A stretch of DNA of 64,000 nt from Candidatus Fredericiella danica (GCA_016713335.1 JADJPH010000066.1:1-64000), one strand, 5' to 3'. Shown: positions 38,404 to 48,610, counted from the stretch's first letter. Translations and numbers: made by a program. Notes: a model not told the origin generated them from the sequence alone.

Positions 38404-39708
38404 ATGAGAATCACCAGCGCTGATGATGCCGTAAGAACCATTAAATCGGGCGACCGCGTATTTATACACGGCGCCGCCGCTACCCCCGTGCAGTTGATCA
38501 AAGCGATGACTGCGCGGGCCAATGAATTGCGTGATGTCGAGGTGGTCCATCTGCACACAGAGGGACCCGCCCCCTACGCCAACGCTGAGGTTGCCGATAG
38601 CTTCCATACGAATGCGCTTTTTGTGGGCGCAAACATGCGCACGGCAATCGAAGAGGGGGGTGGCGGACTATATCCCGGTCTTCTTGAGCGAGGTGCCTGG
38701 CCTGTTTCGCAAAGGCATTCTGCCGCTCGATGTTGCGCTGGTGCAGGTTTCGCCCCGGATCGTCACGGCTTCTGTTCCCTGGGCGTTTCGGTCGACGTGG
38801 CACGCGCAGCCGTGCAAGTCTCCCGTCATGTAATCGCCCAGATCAATCCGAATATGCCGCGAACGCATGGGGATGGGTTGATCCACATCAGCCATATCGA
38901 CAGTGCCGTTGTCGTCGATGACCCGTTGCCTGAATTTCCCCCGGGCGATCCGACAGAGGCAGAGCAGGCGATCGGTCGCTATTGTGCAGAATTGATCGAG
39001 GATGGCGCCACGCTGCAAATGGGCATTGGCGCGATTCCGAATGCTGTGCTGGCGGCGCTGGGCGATCACCGGGACCTGGGTGTCCATACGGAGATGTTCT
39101 CCGATGGCGTCGTGAACCTGGTCGAAAAGGGTGTCATTACGAACGAGAAGAAGCGTGTCCACCCTGGCAAGATCGTCAGCGCCTTCGCCATGGGGACGCG
39201 GCGGTTGTATGACTTTGCCGACGACAATCCTCAGGTTGTATTGCTGGATGTGGCCTATGTCAATGACACGGCCACCATCCGGCGCAATCCAAAGGTGACC
39301 GCGATCAACAGCGCCATCGAAGTGGATCTGACCGGTCAGGTGGGGGCCGATTCGATGGGCACTCGCCAATACTCAGGGGTCGGCGGTCAGATGGACTTTG
39401 TCCGCGGGGCATCGCTCTCAGAGGGTGGGAAACCGATCATTGCCTTGCCGTCTGCCACGAGCAAGGGTATTTCGAGGATTGTGCCTTATCTGCGTCTGGG
39501 CACGGGCGTTGTCACCACGCGTGCACATGTGCACTACGTGGTGACCGAATATGGCATCGCATATCTCTATGGCAAGAACCTGCGACAGCGGGCGCGGGCC
39601 TTAATCGATATTTCGCATCCGGATCAACGTGCTGCGCTGGAAGAAAAGGCGTGGGAGCGTTTCAAGCGCTGGCCGCTTGAGCACGAAGATCGCGTGATGG
39701 CGTTGTAG
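38404..39708 (+). CDS. Acetyl-CoA hydrolase/CoA-transferase family (compensated frameshifts)
   Basis: 434 residues as read. SADDAVRTIKSGDRVFIHGA, LHTEGPAPYAN, IGAIPNAVLAAL, HTEMFSDGVVNLVEKG (catalytic Glu), SVGGQMDFVRGASLSEGGKP-like and TEYGIAYLYGKNLRQRAR identify the Cat1/4-hydroxybutyrate CoA-transferase family. Between about 38655 and 38757 the frame is displaced: an extra G in a G6 run and a missing C in a C4 run bracket 34 codons that only make sense one frame over (GVADYIPVFLSEVPGLFRKG). The corrected protein is therefore normal. Likely an acyl-CoA/carboxylate exchange enzyme. Confidence 0.85.
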   Translation: MRITSADDAVRTIKSGDRVFIHGAAATPVQLIKAMTARANELRDVEVVHLHTEGPAPYANAEVADSFHTNALFVGANMRTAIEEGGGGLYPGLLERGAWPVSQRHSAARCCAGAGFAPDRHGFCSLGVSVDVARAAVQVSRHVIAQINPNMPRTHGDGLIHISHIDSAVVVDDPLPEFPPGDPTEAEQAIGRYCAELIEDGATLQMGIGAIPNAVLAALGDHRDLGVHTEMFSDGVVNLVEKGVITNEKKRVHPGKIVSAFAMGTRRLYDFADDNPQVVLLDVAYVNDTATIRRNPKVTAINSAIEVDLTGQVGADSMGTRQYSGVGGQMDFVRGASLSEGGKPIIALPSATSKGISRIVPYLRLGTGVVTTRAHVHYVVTEYGIAYLYGKNLRQRARALIDISHPDQRAALEEKAWERFKRWPLEHEDRVMAL

Positions 39709-39711
39709 TTG

Positions 39712-40323
39712 ATGCTCATTGCGCCCCTGGGGCCTGCACATGCAGCGGCAGCTGCGCGGCTCCATATCTTAGGCCAACCTGGTACTTTCCTCACCAGTCT
39801 TGGTCCCGATGTTCTGGCCGTCCTGTATCGCACGCTCCCCGTGTGGCAGGGCGGCTTTGGTTTTGTTGCACTGGGTGCTTCGGAACCGGCGCCCGTGCTG
39901 GGGTTTGTCAGTGCGACGACGAGCGTTGGTGGGTTGTTTGTGGAAATGGGCACGCGCCGCCTGGGCCAGTTGCTGCCGCCGCTCCTTGCCACCTATGCGC
40001 ACCACCCTGGACTGATCCTCCGCAGTATGCAGACGGTACTCTATCCGTTGCTTTCACACGGAGAAGGCGGTGCGGAGGCCGAACTTCTTTCCATCATGGT
40101 CGAGCCTGCTGAACGCAGCCGGGGTGTCGGTGCGCTGCTCATGCAGGCGCTCGTCTACGAGTGCCTGCACCGCGGGATTCCTACGCTCACGGTGACTGTG
40201 GACGCCGCCAATCCCGGTGCGCGCCGGTTCTACGCGCGATACGGGTTTGAGTTGGAGAAGGAGTTTCGGATGTATGGTAGGGGGATGTGTTCGTATCGGA
40301 GGAGATTAGAGATTAGGGATTAG
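39712..40323 (+). CDS. GNAT-family N-acetyltransferase
   Basis: 203 residues. LSIMVEPAERSRGVGALLMQ is the acetyl-CoA-binding motif A, and NPGARRFYARYGFELEKEF is motif B. It follows the CoA-transferase stop by 3 bases (TTG 39709 or ATG 39712), so it is co-transcribed. The last codons run into a GATTAGAGATTAGGG repeat, so the native C-terminus may be slightly shorter. Acceptor unknown. Confidence 0.8.
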   Translation: MLIAPLGPAHAAAAARLHILGQPGTFLTSLGPDVLAVLYRTLPVWQGGFGFVALGASEPAPVLGFVSATTSVGGLFVEMGTRRLGQLLPPLLATYAHHPGLILRSMQTVLYPLLSHGEGGAEAELLSIMVEPAERSRGVGALLMQALVYECLHRGIPTLTVTVDAANPGARRFYARYGFELEKEFRMYGRGMCSYRRRLEIRD

Positions 40324-40410
40324 AGATTGGCGTACGACCTCTGCCATGTCGCAACAACCTGGTCGCACAAAATCCCTGTTCTCCAATCTCCAATCTCCAA
40401 TCTCCAATTT
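40302..40410. repeat. ATTAGAGATT / CAATCTCCAATCTC inverted simple repeats
   Basis: Left block 40302-40330 is a reiteration of GATTAGAG/GATTAGGG; right block about 40379-40410 repeats CTCCAAT four times. The blocks are partly complementary (GAGATTGG against CCAATCTC), allowing a hairpin between the GNAT and flippase genes. Confidence 0.5.
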
Positions 40411-40436
40411 GCCGTTTACCCCCCATCGCCATCAAA

Positions 40437-41540
40437 ATGGACCCCATGAGTACGACTGAACGCGCGGGGATGGCGGCTGACATGGGCGCACGCGTGCTGC
40501 GTCTGGATCGCCGGCGCCTGCTGATCATCGTTGGACTTGGCGTGCTGACGATGGGGCTGCTGGTCGCCCTATCCGGCGGCCAGGCTGCGCTCCAGGCCCT
40601 GGTGCAGGCAAACTGGTGGTTGGTGCTGTTGGCCGTTATGGTGCACTACTCCAGTTTTGCGGTGCGTGGCCATCGTTGGCAGCGCCTGCTCAAGATGCTC
40701 GGGCATCCCCTTGGCTATCTCTACACCACTGCCGTGCTGCTGGCGGGATGGTTTGTCAGTGCATTGTTACCGGCCCGCGCCGGCGACGTGCTGCGCATCG
40801 CCGTGCTGCGGCTTGACACCGAGCGCCATCCGCCGGTGCCGGTGGCGGACAGTCTTAGCTCGATCCTGCTAGAGCGGGTGTTGGATATTGTCGCTATTCT
40901 CGTACTGGGCGCGGTTTTTGGTTTTGCGATGCTGCGGGATCAGGCGCCTGGTTGGCTCCTCACCTCCTATGCAACCGGGCTTGTCCTATTGTTGGGTTTC
41001 GGTTTGGCACTATTGATGGCGCCACCCATCCTGACATGGCTCGGCGGGCGCTCAAGGAATCGATGGTGGCAGGCTGGCGTCCACTTTCTGGAGCAGGTGG
41101 TCAACGGGCTGCGCACGCTGTTTCGGCATCCTGGAACCGCCGTGCTGGTGACGGTGGAGAGTCTCTACATCTGGATGTGCGATGCACTATTGGTCTGGCT
41201 CGTCATTTTGAGTTTGAACGCCGCCATGCCGTTGGCGACAGCCGCGTTTGTCGCGCTAACCGTTGACATTCTTGCGGCGGTGCCGCTGACGCCAGGCGGG
41301 GTGGGCCAGATCGATGCGGCCTATGCTGCGTTACTGGCGTTGATCTCCGGCCCAGTGTTCAACGTGGGGGCAGCGGTATTGGTGGTGCGCTTCATCAGTT
41401 ACTGGAGTTTTCTTGTATTCACAGGGATTGTGACGTTGGCTGCCGGTTTCGGCGATCTGCTCCACGCCACCCCCGCGGCGGACTCAGCGAATCACGCCGT
41501 TGCACTGGCACCGGCCGCAGAGCCGGAGCGTCTCGCTTGA
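40437..41540 (+). CDS. Lysylphosphatidylglycerol synthase TM-region (flippase-like) protein
   Basis: 367 residues with about eight helices. AVMVHYSSFAVRGHRWQRLL, AGWFVSALLPARAGDVLRIA (conserved LPARAGDxxR), SSILLERVLDI and AVPLTPGGVGQIDAAYAALL are hallmarks of the UPF0104/LPG_synthase_TM family. Members translocate or modify lipids, often beside glycan-assembly genes, as here. Its stop lies 4 bases before the next ATG. Confidence 0.85.
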   Translation: MDPMSTTERAGMAADMGARVLRLDRRRLLIIVGLGVLTMGLLVALSGGQAALQALVQANWWLVLLAVMVHYSSFAVRGHRWQRLLKMLGHPLGYLYTTAVLLAGWFVSALLPARAGDVLRIAVLRLDTERHPPVPVADSLSSILLERVLDIVAILVLGAVFGFAMLRDQAPGWLLTSYATGLVLLLGFGLALLMAPPILTWLGGRSRNRWWQAGVHFLEQVVNGLRTLFRHPGTAVLVTVESLYIWMCDALLVWLVILSLNAAMPLATAAFVALTVDILAAVPLTPGGVGQIDAAYAALLALISGPVFNVGAAVLVVRFISYWSFLVFTGIVTLAAGFGDLLHATPAADSANHAVALAPAAEPERLA

Positions 41541-41544
41541 GTTG

Positions 41545-43749
41545 ATGCCTATGTCGCGCTGGCGTGCGTTTTACCAACAGCATTATTGGTTTCTGGTCCT
41601 CCTGACGCTGTTTGCGGGTTTCCGCCTGCTGGCAGTTCTCCTCTTTCGTCCAGGCGGCTTTATCGCCGACAATTCCGACTACGATTTCTATTATGCCTGG
41701 GGACAAACCATCCCCATGGGCTATACGACCTTTGAGAACTTGTGGACCGCCTACCCGCCGCTCTTTGCGGCACTGATGCTGCCGGTCTTTGAGGTATCGA
41801 GCCGGATTGCCCCCTGGGTAGAGCCGCGGCTTTTCTTCCATTTGCTGTTTGGCCTCGAACTGCTGCTCTTCGAAATTGGCAACTTGATCCTCATGTATCG
41901 CCTGGCATTGAAGCTCACCGGGACAGAGAGAAGTGCTGCGCCGGGCGCGACAGCGTTGCCGATAGGTGGGGCTGCGCTGATTCCTCCAGTTTTGTATGCC
42001 TTGATGTTTGCGCCGGTGTATACATTGCTCGGCTGGTTTGAGGCAATGCCGCTTTTCTTTCTCCTGCTGGGGCTGGATCTTCTGTTGCTGACCCGCCGGT
42101 GGGGCTGGGTGGGCAGCGCGGTGGCGGCGGCGCTGGGCTTTCTGGTCAAACTGACGCCCGTACTGCTTGTGCCGATTGCGGTGCGTTGGTTTGGCGCGCG
42201 GCTGAGTTGGCACGCTGCGCGCACCGAATGGTTTGATCGCAAGTCGCCTGGCAACCTCCTGCGTCCTGCACTCTACGTGGTTGTCTTCACGGTCGTGGTC
42301 GTAGCGGTTGGCTTGCCGTTGGCGCGTTTCAATCCATCGCTCGCCTTGAGCAGTTTCCGGGTGAACAGTATCCGTCCACCCTGGCAGAGCGTCTGGGCAC
42401 TGGTCGAAGGTTACTATGGCTTTGGCCTCGTGCCGGTCGATATGCGCAACATGCAGGGCTATGTTGCCGGCGGTCAATGGGAGACGCGGCTGCCATGGGG
42501 GCTGATCACGGTCGTGTTTGCGGCGATCTTTCTGTGGTTGTACACCCGGCGCTATGATTGGACCCGCGTCCGGACGCCGATCGCTTTTGCAGGTGTGAGC
42601 GTGATCTGGTTGTTTTTGTATAGCAAAGGTTGGAGCCCGCAGTTTGCGGTCTGGATCATCGCCTTCCTGGTATTGCTGCAGCCAAACCTACGCGGGGTGC
42701 TGATTGCGCTGACGCTCACGATCTTGAATGCCGTCGAGGCTGGGGTTTTCCTGATCTTGCTGCCGGATGAACATTGGATCATGGTGGCAACCGTGCTGTT
42801 ACGCACCCTACTGTTGCTGATTATCGCCATGGAGTGGCTGGGGCAAATCTGGCCCGCAGAGAGAGGGATGCATCGCCTCGGTGCCTGGTCTCGCTGGGGT
42901 AGCGTGGCCGTGATGGCCGCCACAGTCCTGGCGCTGGTGATTGGTGCGCCGACTGCGGCACAGGCCTACAGTGCTCGGCGGCTGGCTGAACACCTGTGCC
43001 GCCCACTTGTGGAGAATTTGCGCGGCCAAGCCACCGGCGCGGCGCAAGTCATCGCCACTAACCAGCTTGAGGTGTGGCGTGATCTCTACCCCTGGCTGTA
43101 TGCCGATTACGATGTGCGGGTGCTCGACAGTTATGACCCCAATGACCGGTCCGCCGACGTGGTGATTGGTGAAAAACTCGCCGCCCTGACCGCGCAAGGC
43201 GAATTTTGGTGGGTTGAGTACGCCGCGAATCAACCGGATGCAGCCTGGTCTGCGCCGGCCGGCGCTTTTTTCGCACAGCCCGGCATCCAACTGCTCGATG
43301 AGCACACGGCTGGGCTTTGCCGTGCCGCACGCGTGGTGCGCCTGGCTGAGGGCGACGTTGCGGTTGCAGAGACGCCAGGGGCAAGGATCCGGTTGCGCCA
43401 GGCGCATAGCGGTGCCTACCGGCCCGGTGCGCCGCTTGCGCTGACACTCTACTGGCAGACCGACGCGCCGGTTGGCGCGAGCTACACGGTCTTCACGCAA
43501 CTCCTGGACGCACAGGGTAAACTCGTTGCCCAACAGGATAATCTGCCGGTGCAGGGCCTTGCGCCGACCAATACCTGGAAGCCGGGGATCGTGTTGCGCG
43601 ATCCCTACCTGTTGAGACCACCGGCTGACCTGCCAAAAGGCGAGTACCAACTGCAGGTCGGACTCTATGATACAAACGGTCGCCAGCCATTGACGTTGCC
43701 GGACGGAACGAAAAGCGATCATGTGACGTTTCCTGTGGTTGTCAATTGA
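41545..43749 (+). CDS. GT-C-type membrane glycosyltransferase with C-terminal beta-sandwich
   Basis: About 735 residues. An N-terminal helix is followed by an acidic extracytoplasmic loop (FIADNSDYDFYYAWGQ) as in GT-C enzymes, then roughly eleven helices including FLYSKGWSPQFAVWIIAFLV. From about residue 480 the chain is soluble: AQVIATNQLEVWRDLYPWLY, then a beta-sandwich (LRQAHSGAYRPGAPLALTLY, GASYTVFTQLLDAQGKLV, GEYQLQVGLYDTNGRQPLTL) that also terminates the next gene. Probably transfers sugars from polyprenyl-phosphate donors; acceptor unknown. Confidence 0.75.
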   Translation: MPMSRWRAFYQQHYWFLVLLTLFAGFRLLAVLLFRPGGFIADNSDYDFYYAWGQTIPMGYTTFENLWTAYPPLFAALMLPVFEVSSRIAPWVEPRLFFHLLFGLELLLFEIGNLILMYRLALKLTGTERSAAPGATALPIGGAALIPPVLYALMFAPVYTLLGWFEAMPLFFLLLGLDLLLLTRRWGWVGSAVAAALGFLVKLTPVLLVPIAVRWFGARLSWHAARTEWFDRKSPGNLLRPALYVVVFTVVVVAVGLPLARFNPSLALSSFRVNSIRPPWQSVWALVEGYYGFGLVPVDMRNMQGYVAGGQWETRLPWGLITVVFAAIFLWLYTRRYDWTRVRTPIAFAGVSVIWLFLYSKGWSPQFAVWIIAFLVLLQPNLRGVLIALTLTILNAVEAGVFLILLPDEHWIMVATVLLRTLLLLIIAMEWLGQIWPAERGMHRLGAWSRWGSVAVMAATVLALVIGAPTAAQAYSARRLAEHLCRPLVENLRGQATGAAQVIATNQLEVWRDLYPWLYADYDVRVLDSYDPNDRSADVVIGEKLAALTAQGEFWWVEYAANQPDAAWSAPAGAFFAQPGIQLLDEHTAGLCRAARVVRLAEGDVAVAETPGARIRLRQAHSGAYRPGAPLALTLYWQTDAPVGASYTVFTQLLDAQGKLVAQQDNLPVQGLAPTNTWKPGIVLRDPYLLRPPADLPKGEYQLQVGLYDTNGRQPLTLPDGTKSDHVTFPVVVN

Positions 43750-43773
43750 CACTGCCCACATCCACCTGTGAAC

Positions 43774-46127
43774 ATGCGTAACACATCGCTCGACATCACG
43801 CCCAAAGATCGCAGCACCGCCTTTTTGATTCTTGGCTTTCTCCTTGCCTGTTATCTGTTGACCTTTACCGGCCGGATTGATAGCAGCGATGGTCTTTCTA
43901 TGGTTGCCACGACCGAGAACCTGGTGCGCACGGGGGCGATCGACAACAACCAACTCCTGTGGATGGGCAACCAGCAGGGCAACATCGGCGTCGACGGCGA
44001 TCTCTACTCGCGCAAGGGGCTTGGGATGGTCATCCTGGGGGCGCCTTTTGTCTGGCTGGCGCGCCAATGGGCGGCAGTTGGGATGGTGCAGGCGGCGTTG
44101 TTGTTGAATCCAATCCTCACGGCGTGGACCGGGGCATTGATCTTTCGCGCGGGTCGGCGCCTGCGCTGGCGGCGTGGCGAAGCCATCGCAACCGCATTGC
44201 TCTTTGGCCTGGCCACCATGGTCTGGCCGTACACCCAGGGATACTTTAGCGATCCGGTATGTGCGTGGGGGCTGCTCGCTGCCGCATACGGCATGCTGGC
44301 GTATGCGCAATCGGGCCGCAAACTCTATCTGTTTGGCGCAGGGGTGGCATGGAGCATCGCCTACCTCACGCGGACCATCAACCTGGTCACCTTGCCAATT
44401 TACGCTGTGGGACTCTTCTGGGCACTGGACGCGATCACCCGGCCAGAAACAGGGCGGTGGCGCGAGCGGCTTGAGGCTGCGTTCTGGCGCAATTGGCGCC
44501 CGGTCGTCGCCTTTCTCATCCCGGTCATTGCCGCAGGTGTGCTTTCGCTCTGGTGGAATTGGGCGCGCTTTGGCAACATCTGGGATTCGGGTTATGTCTC
44601 CACTGAGACCTTCAGCGCCAACTGGTTGGAGGGTCTGTTTGGGTTGACAATAGGACCGGCTCGTGGCTTCTTCTGGTACAACCCGATTCTGGTGTTAGCA
44701 ATTCCGGGCAGCATATGGTTCTGGCGTCACCAGCGCCGCCTCTTGTTCTTGGTGCTGGCGCTGGTTGCACTCTATTTCTTGATGTATGCCAAGTGGTACA
44801 TGTGGCATGGTGGTTACAGTTGGGGACCCAGGTTTCTGGTGCCGGTCGTGCCATTTTTGGCGTTGCTCGCCGGGCCTGGCTGGTACTGGCTGACGGCGGG
44901 CGTGCGTTGGCGGGTGATGGGGCGCATCATTGCCGGGGTGCTTGCGGCCGTCTCAGTTGGGGTTCAACTGCTCGGTTTGTTTGTTCCTTTCTCCCTGGCG
45001 CAGGATTGGCTTGCCAGCAGTGTTCAGCCACTATTTGCGCCAGAGACATTTATCCAGCCCGCGCTATCGCCGCTCGTGCTACAGTGGCAATTTTTGACCG
45101 GTGAGCATATCCAGTTTGTTTGGTGGCGGAATGTCGCCTGGCCTGATTCGATTGCCTGGTTTGGGTTATTGATCCCCTTGTCTGGCGTGGTCGTGGGGCT
45201 ATGGCTGCTGATTGTACAGATACGACGGCCCGAAAGTGACGATCATGATGATCATGTACGGAACTGGCTCTACGCAGGCGCTCTCATCGCAATCACGCTT
45301 GCCACGCTGACCTACGCACAGGCTTTGTTGGCAGATTCTGAGTCGGCGCTTGTGAGCGGGCGGATTGCCGATCTGGAGCGACCAGGCGACGCAGTACTGC
45401 TGCTGCAGCCTGAGAAGACCCAGGATTTTCAGAATGAGTATCGAGGCAGTCTACCGGTCTATGGGTTCTTCAATCGCGAACAACTCGCCGGCGACGAAAT
45501 GGACTGGTTGAACCGGATTACGAACCGGTATCAGCGGCTTTGGGTGGCACCCAATTACCTGGGACCTGACCAGTCAGGGTGGGAAGGCCCGTTGCGCACA
45601 GAGCACTATGTGTTGATTGATGAGCGCGTCTCCGGACCAAACAATCAACGGATTGCACTTTACGCACTCGCACCCGCACAGAATCTGATCGAATCAGGAC
45701 TCGGCACGATTTTTGGTGATCCTTCGAGCAAGGATCCAGTGACGGACGCCAACGGCTGGATCCGGTTGAGTGGATATGCCTTGACTTCAGAGACACAGCC
45801 GGGGATGCCATCCTGATCTCCCTTCTCTGGGAAAGCCTGCAGCCGGTGCAGAACAACTACCAGGTCTTTGTGCATTTGCTGGATGCGCAGGGAAACAAGA
45901 TCTTACAGCGTGACGGACAACCGGTGCAGTGGACGCGGCCGACAAGCACGTGGCGTGAGGGCGAGTATATTACCGACCATTACGGCCTACTCTTGCCTGA
46001 CACGCTGTCCAGCGGCCAATATAGGGTGGTCGTAGGGCTGTATGATCCGGTGACGGGGCAGCGTTTGCCTGTCAGCGCCGGTCCAACCGACTACGCCATC
46101 GAACTCGGACCGATTACGGTTCGCTAG
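43774..46127 (+). CDS. GT-C/PMT-like membrane protein with C-terminal beta-sandwich (one frameshift)
   Basis: About 785 residues when joined. DGLSMVATTENLVRTGAI, YSRKGLGMVILGAPFVWLAR, AYLTRTINLVTLPIYAVGLF and YAKWYMWHGGYSWGPRFLVP are characteristic of polytopic mannosyltransferase-like proteins, with about ten helices. A G lost in a G4 run near 45806 breaks the frame between GYALTSETQPG and DAILISLLW; the remainder (NNYQVFVHLLDAQGNKILQR, SGQYRVVVGLYDPVTGQRLP) is a beta-sandwich like that of the upstream gene. GTG 43768 is an alternative start. Confidence 0.75.
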
Positions 46128-46141
46128 GAGCAGGCAACGAT

Positions 46142-46944
46142 ATGGTAAGCATCAACGTGCGTCGCTGGACGGCGCGCAACACCGCTAATAACCGGCACCA
46201 ACACAAGGTGCACACAGCCGTTTTTTTGATGGTCATTCTGATGGCGTTCTTACTGGCAGGTTGCGGCGGTGAGGCGGAGCCGACCCCAACGCCGGCCCCA
46301 ACATTGGCGCCGACGCCAACGTCGACCCCGGCGCCCATTGAACCGATTCCAACTGCCGCATTGAGCACAGTCACGCCGGCCAACGGAAGTGATGTGGCGT
46401 CAGCCCTTGTAACTACCAATACTGCAGTGTCGGTGCCTGATGTCATTGAGAATGACGGTGCCTGCAGCGTTGAATATGACTTGGATCTGGCAGGGTATCC
46501 GGATCTACTGCAGAAGATGGGGTGTGCCCTGGGTGAGGCCAGCAACGATGAGGTCGGGATTGATGAGTTTGGGAAGGGGCCGGATTACGACCGCTTTATG
46601 CTCTGGTTTAGTGAAGATAAACAGATTTACGTGTTGTTTCCGGATCAATCGTGGCAAGCCTATAATGACACATGGGCAGAAGATCAGCCGGAGTTTGCCT
46701 GCAACCCGCTGAATGTGCCCCCACCTCCCCTCCGCTGCCCCGGCGCGGTTTTGGAAAGTTATGGTGCACAGTAGACGGTCTGCAGGAGCAACTGGGCACA
46801 GTAGAGCGTGAGGAACGTCTGTGCCAGCATACGGGGGTACAACGGTTTGAAAAGGGCCGGCTTCTGGCCTGCTTTGAAGATGCAACGATCCGCTATTTCC
46901 GGCTGCTGGACGACGGCGCCTGGGATCTTCAGATAGTGAGGTAG
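46142..46944 (+). CDS. Lipoprotein with PT-rich linker (one frameshift)
   Basis: About 265 residues. A signal peptide ends in lipobox AFLLAGC; a linker of PTPTPAPTLAPTPTSTPAP type follows. The folded part has two similar units: YPDLLQKMGCALGEASNDEV with FMLWFSEDKQIYVLFPDQSW, and, after a break near 46725-46745, RRGFGKLWCTVDGLQEQLGT with ATIRYFRLLDDGAWDLQIVR. This is a recurrent surface-lipoprotein pattern in Chloroflexi (GFGKxW); function unknown. It ends 3 bases before rsmD. Confidence 0.7.
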
Positions 46945-46947
46945 CTT

Positions 46948-47604
46948 GTGCGTGTGATTACCGGGAAAGCCAAAGGGCGCCGACTCTTCATGGTGCCGGG
47001 CGATAGCACGCGGCCAATTACGGATCGGGCAAAGTCCGCACTGTTCAGCATACTGAGTGACTGGATTGAGGGCGCACGCGTGTTGGATCTGTTTGGCGGT
47101 ACGGGTGGCGTTGGCATTGAGTGTCTGAGCCGTGGCGCCGCGCATGCGCATTTTGTAGACAACAATCGCAAGGCAATCGAGACGATTCAGGCGAATCTGC
47201 GGTTGACGGGTCTCACCCCACAGGCGACAGTGGAACGCGGTGACAGCTTTGCGTTTCTTGAGCGGTACCGCGGCCAGCCATTTGACTTTATCTATGTGGC
47301 GCCGCCGCAATATGCAGAATTGTGGCAGAAGGCACTGACGCTGATTGATGGTCGCCCACAGTTGACGGCAGAATATGCGACCATTGTCGTCCAGATCCAT
47401 CCGGTCGAAGTTGCAGAGATTCCGTTGGCGCGGCTGCGTGAATATGATCGACGCAAATATGGGTCGGTCATGCTGGTGTTTTATGCCGACGAGCGCGATT
47501 TGGCCGAACGGGAAGCGCCAGCGGTTGGAGATGAAGACGAATGGGGGAGGATGACGGGGACGAGGAGCGCGATGAGTAGAGTTTCTATCCCTCAGTCACC
47601 ATGA
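46948..47604 (+). CDS. rsmD: 16S rRNA (guanine966-N2)-methyltransferase, RsmD family
   Basis: 218 residues. MRVITGKAKGRRLFMVPGDS and TRPITDRAKSALFSILSDW are the RsmD N-terminal signature; VLDLFGGTGGVGIECLSRGA binds SAM. The catalytic DPP[FY] appears as FIYVAPPQY, an Ala replacing the first residue. The acidic tail after about residue 190 is variable. GTG start, directly after the lipoprotein gene. The product methylates G966 of 16S rRNA on the 30S subunit. Confidence 0.85.
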   Translation: MRVITGKAKGRRLFMVPGDSTRPITDRAKSALFSILSDWIEGARVLDLFGGTGGVGIECLSRGAAHAHFVDNNRKAIETIQANLRLTGLTPQATVERGDSFAFLERYRGQPFDFIYVAPPQYAELWQKALTLIDGRPQLTAEYATIVVQIHPVEVAEIPLARLREYDRRKYGSVMLVFYADERDLAEREAPAVGDEDEWGRMTGTRSAMSRVSIPQSP

Positions 47605-47615
47605 ATCAATTGTCC

Positions 47616-47660
47616 AGTAAGCAGAGGACGGAGCCTCAACGGCTCCGTCCTCTGCTTACT
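47616..47660. terminator. Bidirectional terminator hairpin, 20-bp stem
   Basis: AGTAAGCAGAGGACGGAGCC (47616-47635), loop TCAAC, and the exact complement 47641-47660. It lies between rsmD and the convergent gene ending at 47687, and only a weak T tract (CTCTTCT) follows. Confidence 0.75.
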
Positions 47661-47686
47661 CTCTTCTGTCAGGTATGGTCGGCGGG

Positions 47687-48610
47687 TTACTGCTGGGCAG
47701 GGAAGTAAACTATCTGACCTTCCTTGGCGTCCTCAGGGACCGTCACGGTGATTTCAGTGACGTCGCCAAAGTTGTGACCAGCGGTGTCTTCCACGGCAAA
47801 GGTATAGGCGCCGGGCTTCAGACCTTCGACCAGGGCGCCGCCATCGGTCGAAGTGTAGGTGCCAACGGTCTTACCGGCGGCGTCCTTCACAATCAGTTGG
47901 ATGCCTACAACGTTGGCCTCGGCATCGCCCAACTGAGCGTCACCATTTTCGTCCAGGTAGAAGATCACGGCGACGTTGCCCGGCTTGACTTCGGGCGCCG
48001 AGATCGTGGTCGGACCGGCGACAGTCGGTACGGTAGAGGCAGCCTTGGCGGAGGTAGCCGCAGTGGTGCTTTCGGCAGTGGTGGCGCCAGCAGTGGGGTC
48101 GCCAACGGCTTTCACCGAGGTGAGGGCTTGATCCAGCGCGAGCACGAGTGCATCAAAGCGCTGGCCGGTCACTGCCAATGTGTCGACAGCGGACTTCATC
48201 GTTTCCACATCGCTGCCCTGGGTGGCAAGTTGTGAGCGCACAGTATCAACCTGGGAGGCGGCAGTGGTCAGACTGTTGCGGATATCGCTCACCTGCGTCG
48301 CTACGGCGTCAACGTTGTTGCTCACGGCGCCCACATTGTCGTTGACGCGGGTCAGGTTCGCCTCGATCACGGCGAGCCGTTCCGGATGGATGAAGTTCAA
48401 GGTGCCGCCGTTGATCAAAGCCAACACCAGCAGCGTGCCCAGCATCCCAAGGACGGCGCCGCCGATAGCAGCAAAGAACATTGACAGCGAATCCTGGCTT
48501 GCCGTCTTGTACTCGAGTTCGGGCGCATCTGGCTTGCGCTCGGCTGGCTTTGGGTCCGCCGGTTTCATCTCCGCCGGTTTCATCTCCAACGATTCATTCT
48601 GTACGCTCAT
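47687..48610 (-). CDS. Membrane-anchored coiled-coil protein with SdrD/CnaB-like domain
   Basis: 307 residues. A Lys/Pro-rich cytosolic N-terminus (KPAEMKPADPKPAERKPDAP), one helix (FFAAIGGAVLGMLGTLLVLA), a heptad-rich coiled coil (about residues 78-160, NLTRVNDNVGAVSNNVDAVA), an Ala/Thr-rich linker, and a beta-sandwich VAVIFYLDENGDAQLGDAEA to YTFAVEDTAGHNFGDVTEIT, the SdrD_B/CNA-B pattern with an NxDGxxxxxE-like loop. A type II membrane protein exposing an adhesion-type or structural domain; no enzymatic motif. Confidence 0.7.
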   Translation of the reverse strand: MSVQNESLEMKPAEMKPADPKPAERKPDAPELEYKTASQDSLSMFFAAIGGAVLGMLGTLLVLALINGGTLNFIHPERLAVIEANLTRVNDNVGAVSNNVDAVATQVSDIRNSLTTAASQVDTVRSQLATQGSDVETMKSAVDTLAVTGQRFDALVLALDQALTSVKAVGDPTAGATTAESTTAATSAKAASTVPTVAGPTTISAPEVKPGNVAVIFYLDENGDAQLGDAEANVVGIQLIVKDAAGKTVGTYTSTDGGALVEGLKPGAYTFAVEDTAGHNFGDVTEITVTVPEDAKEGQIVYFPAQQ

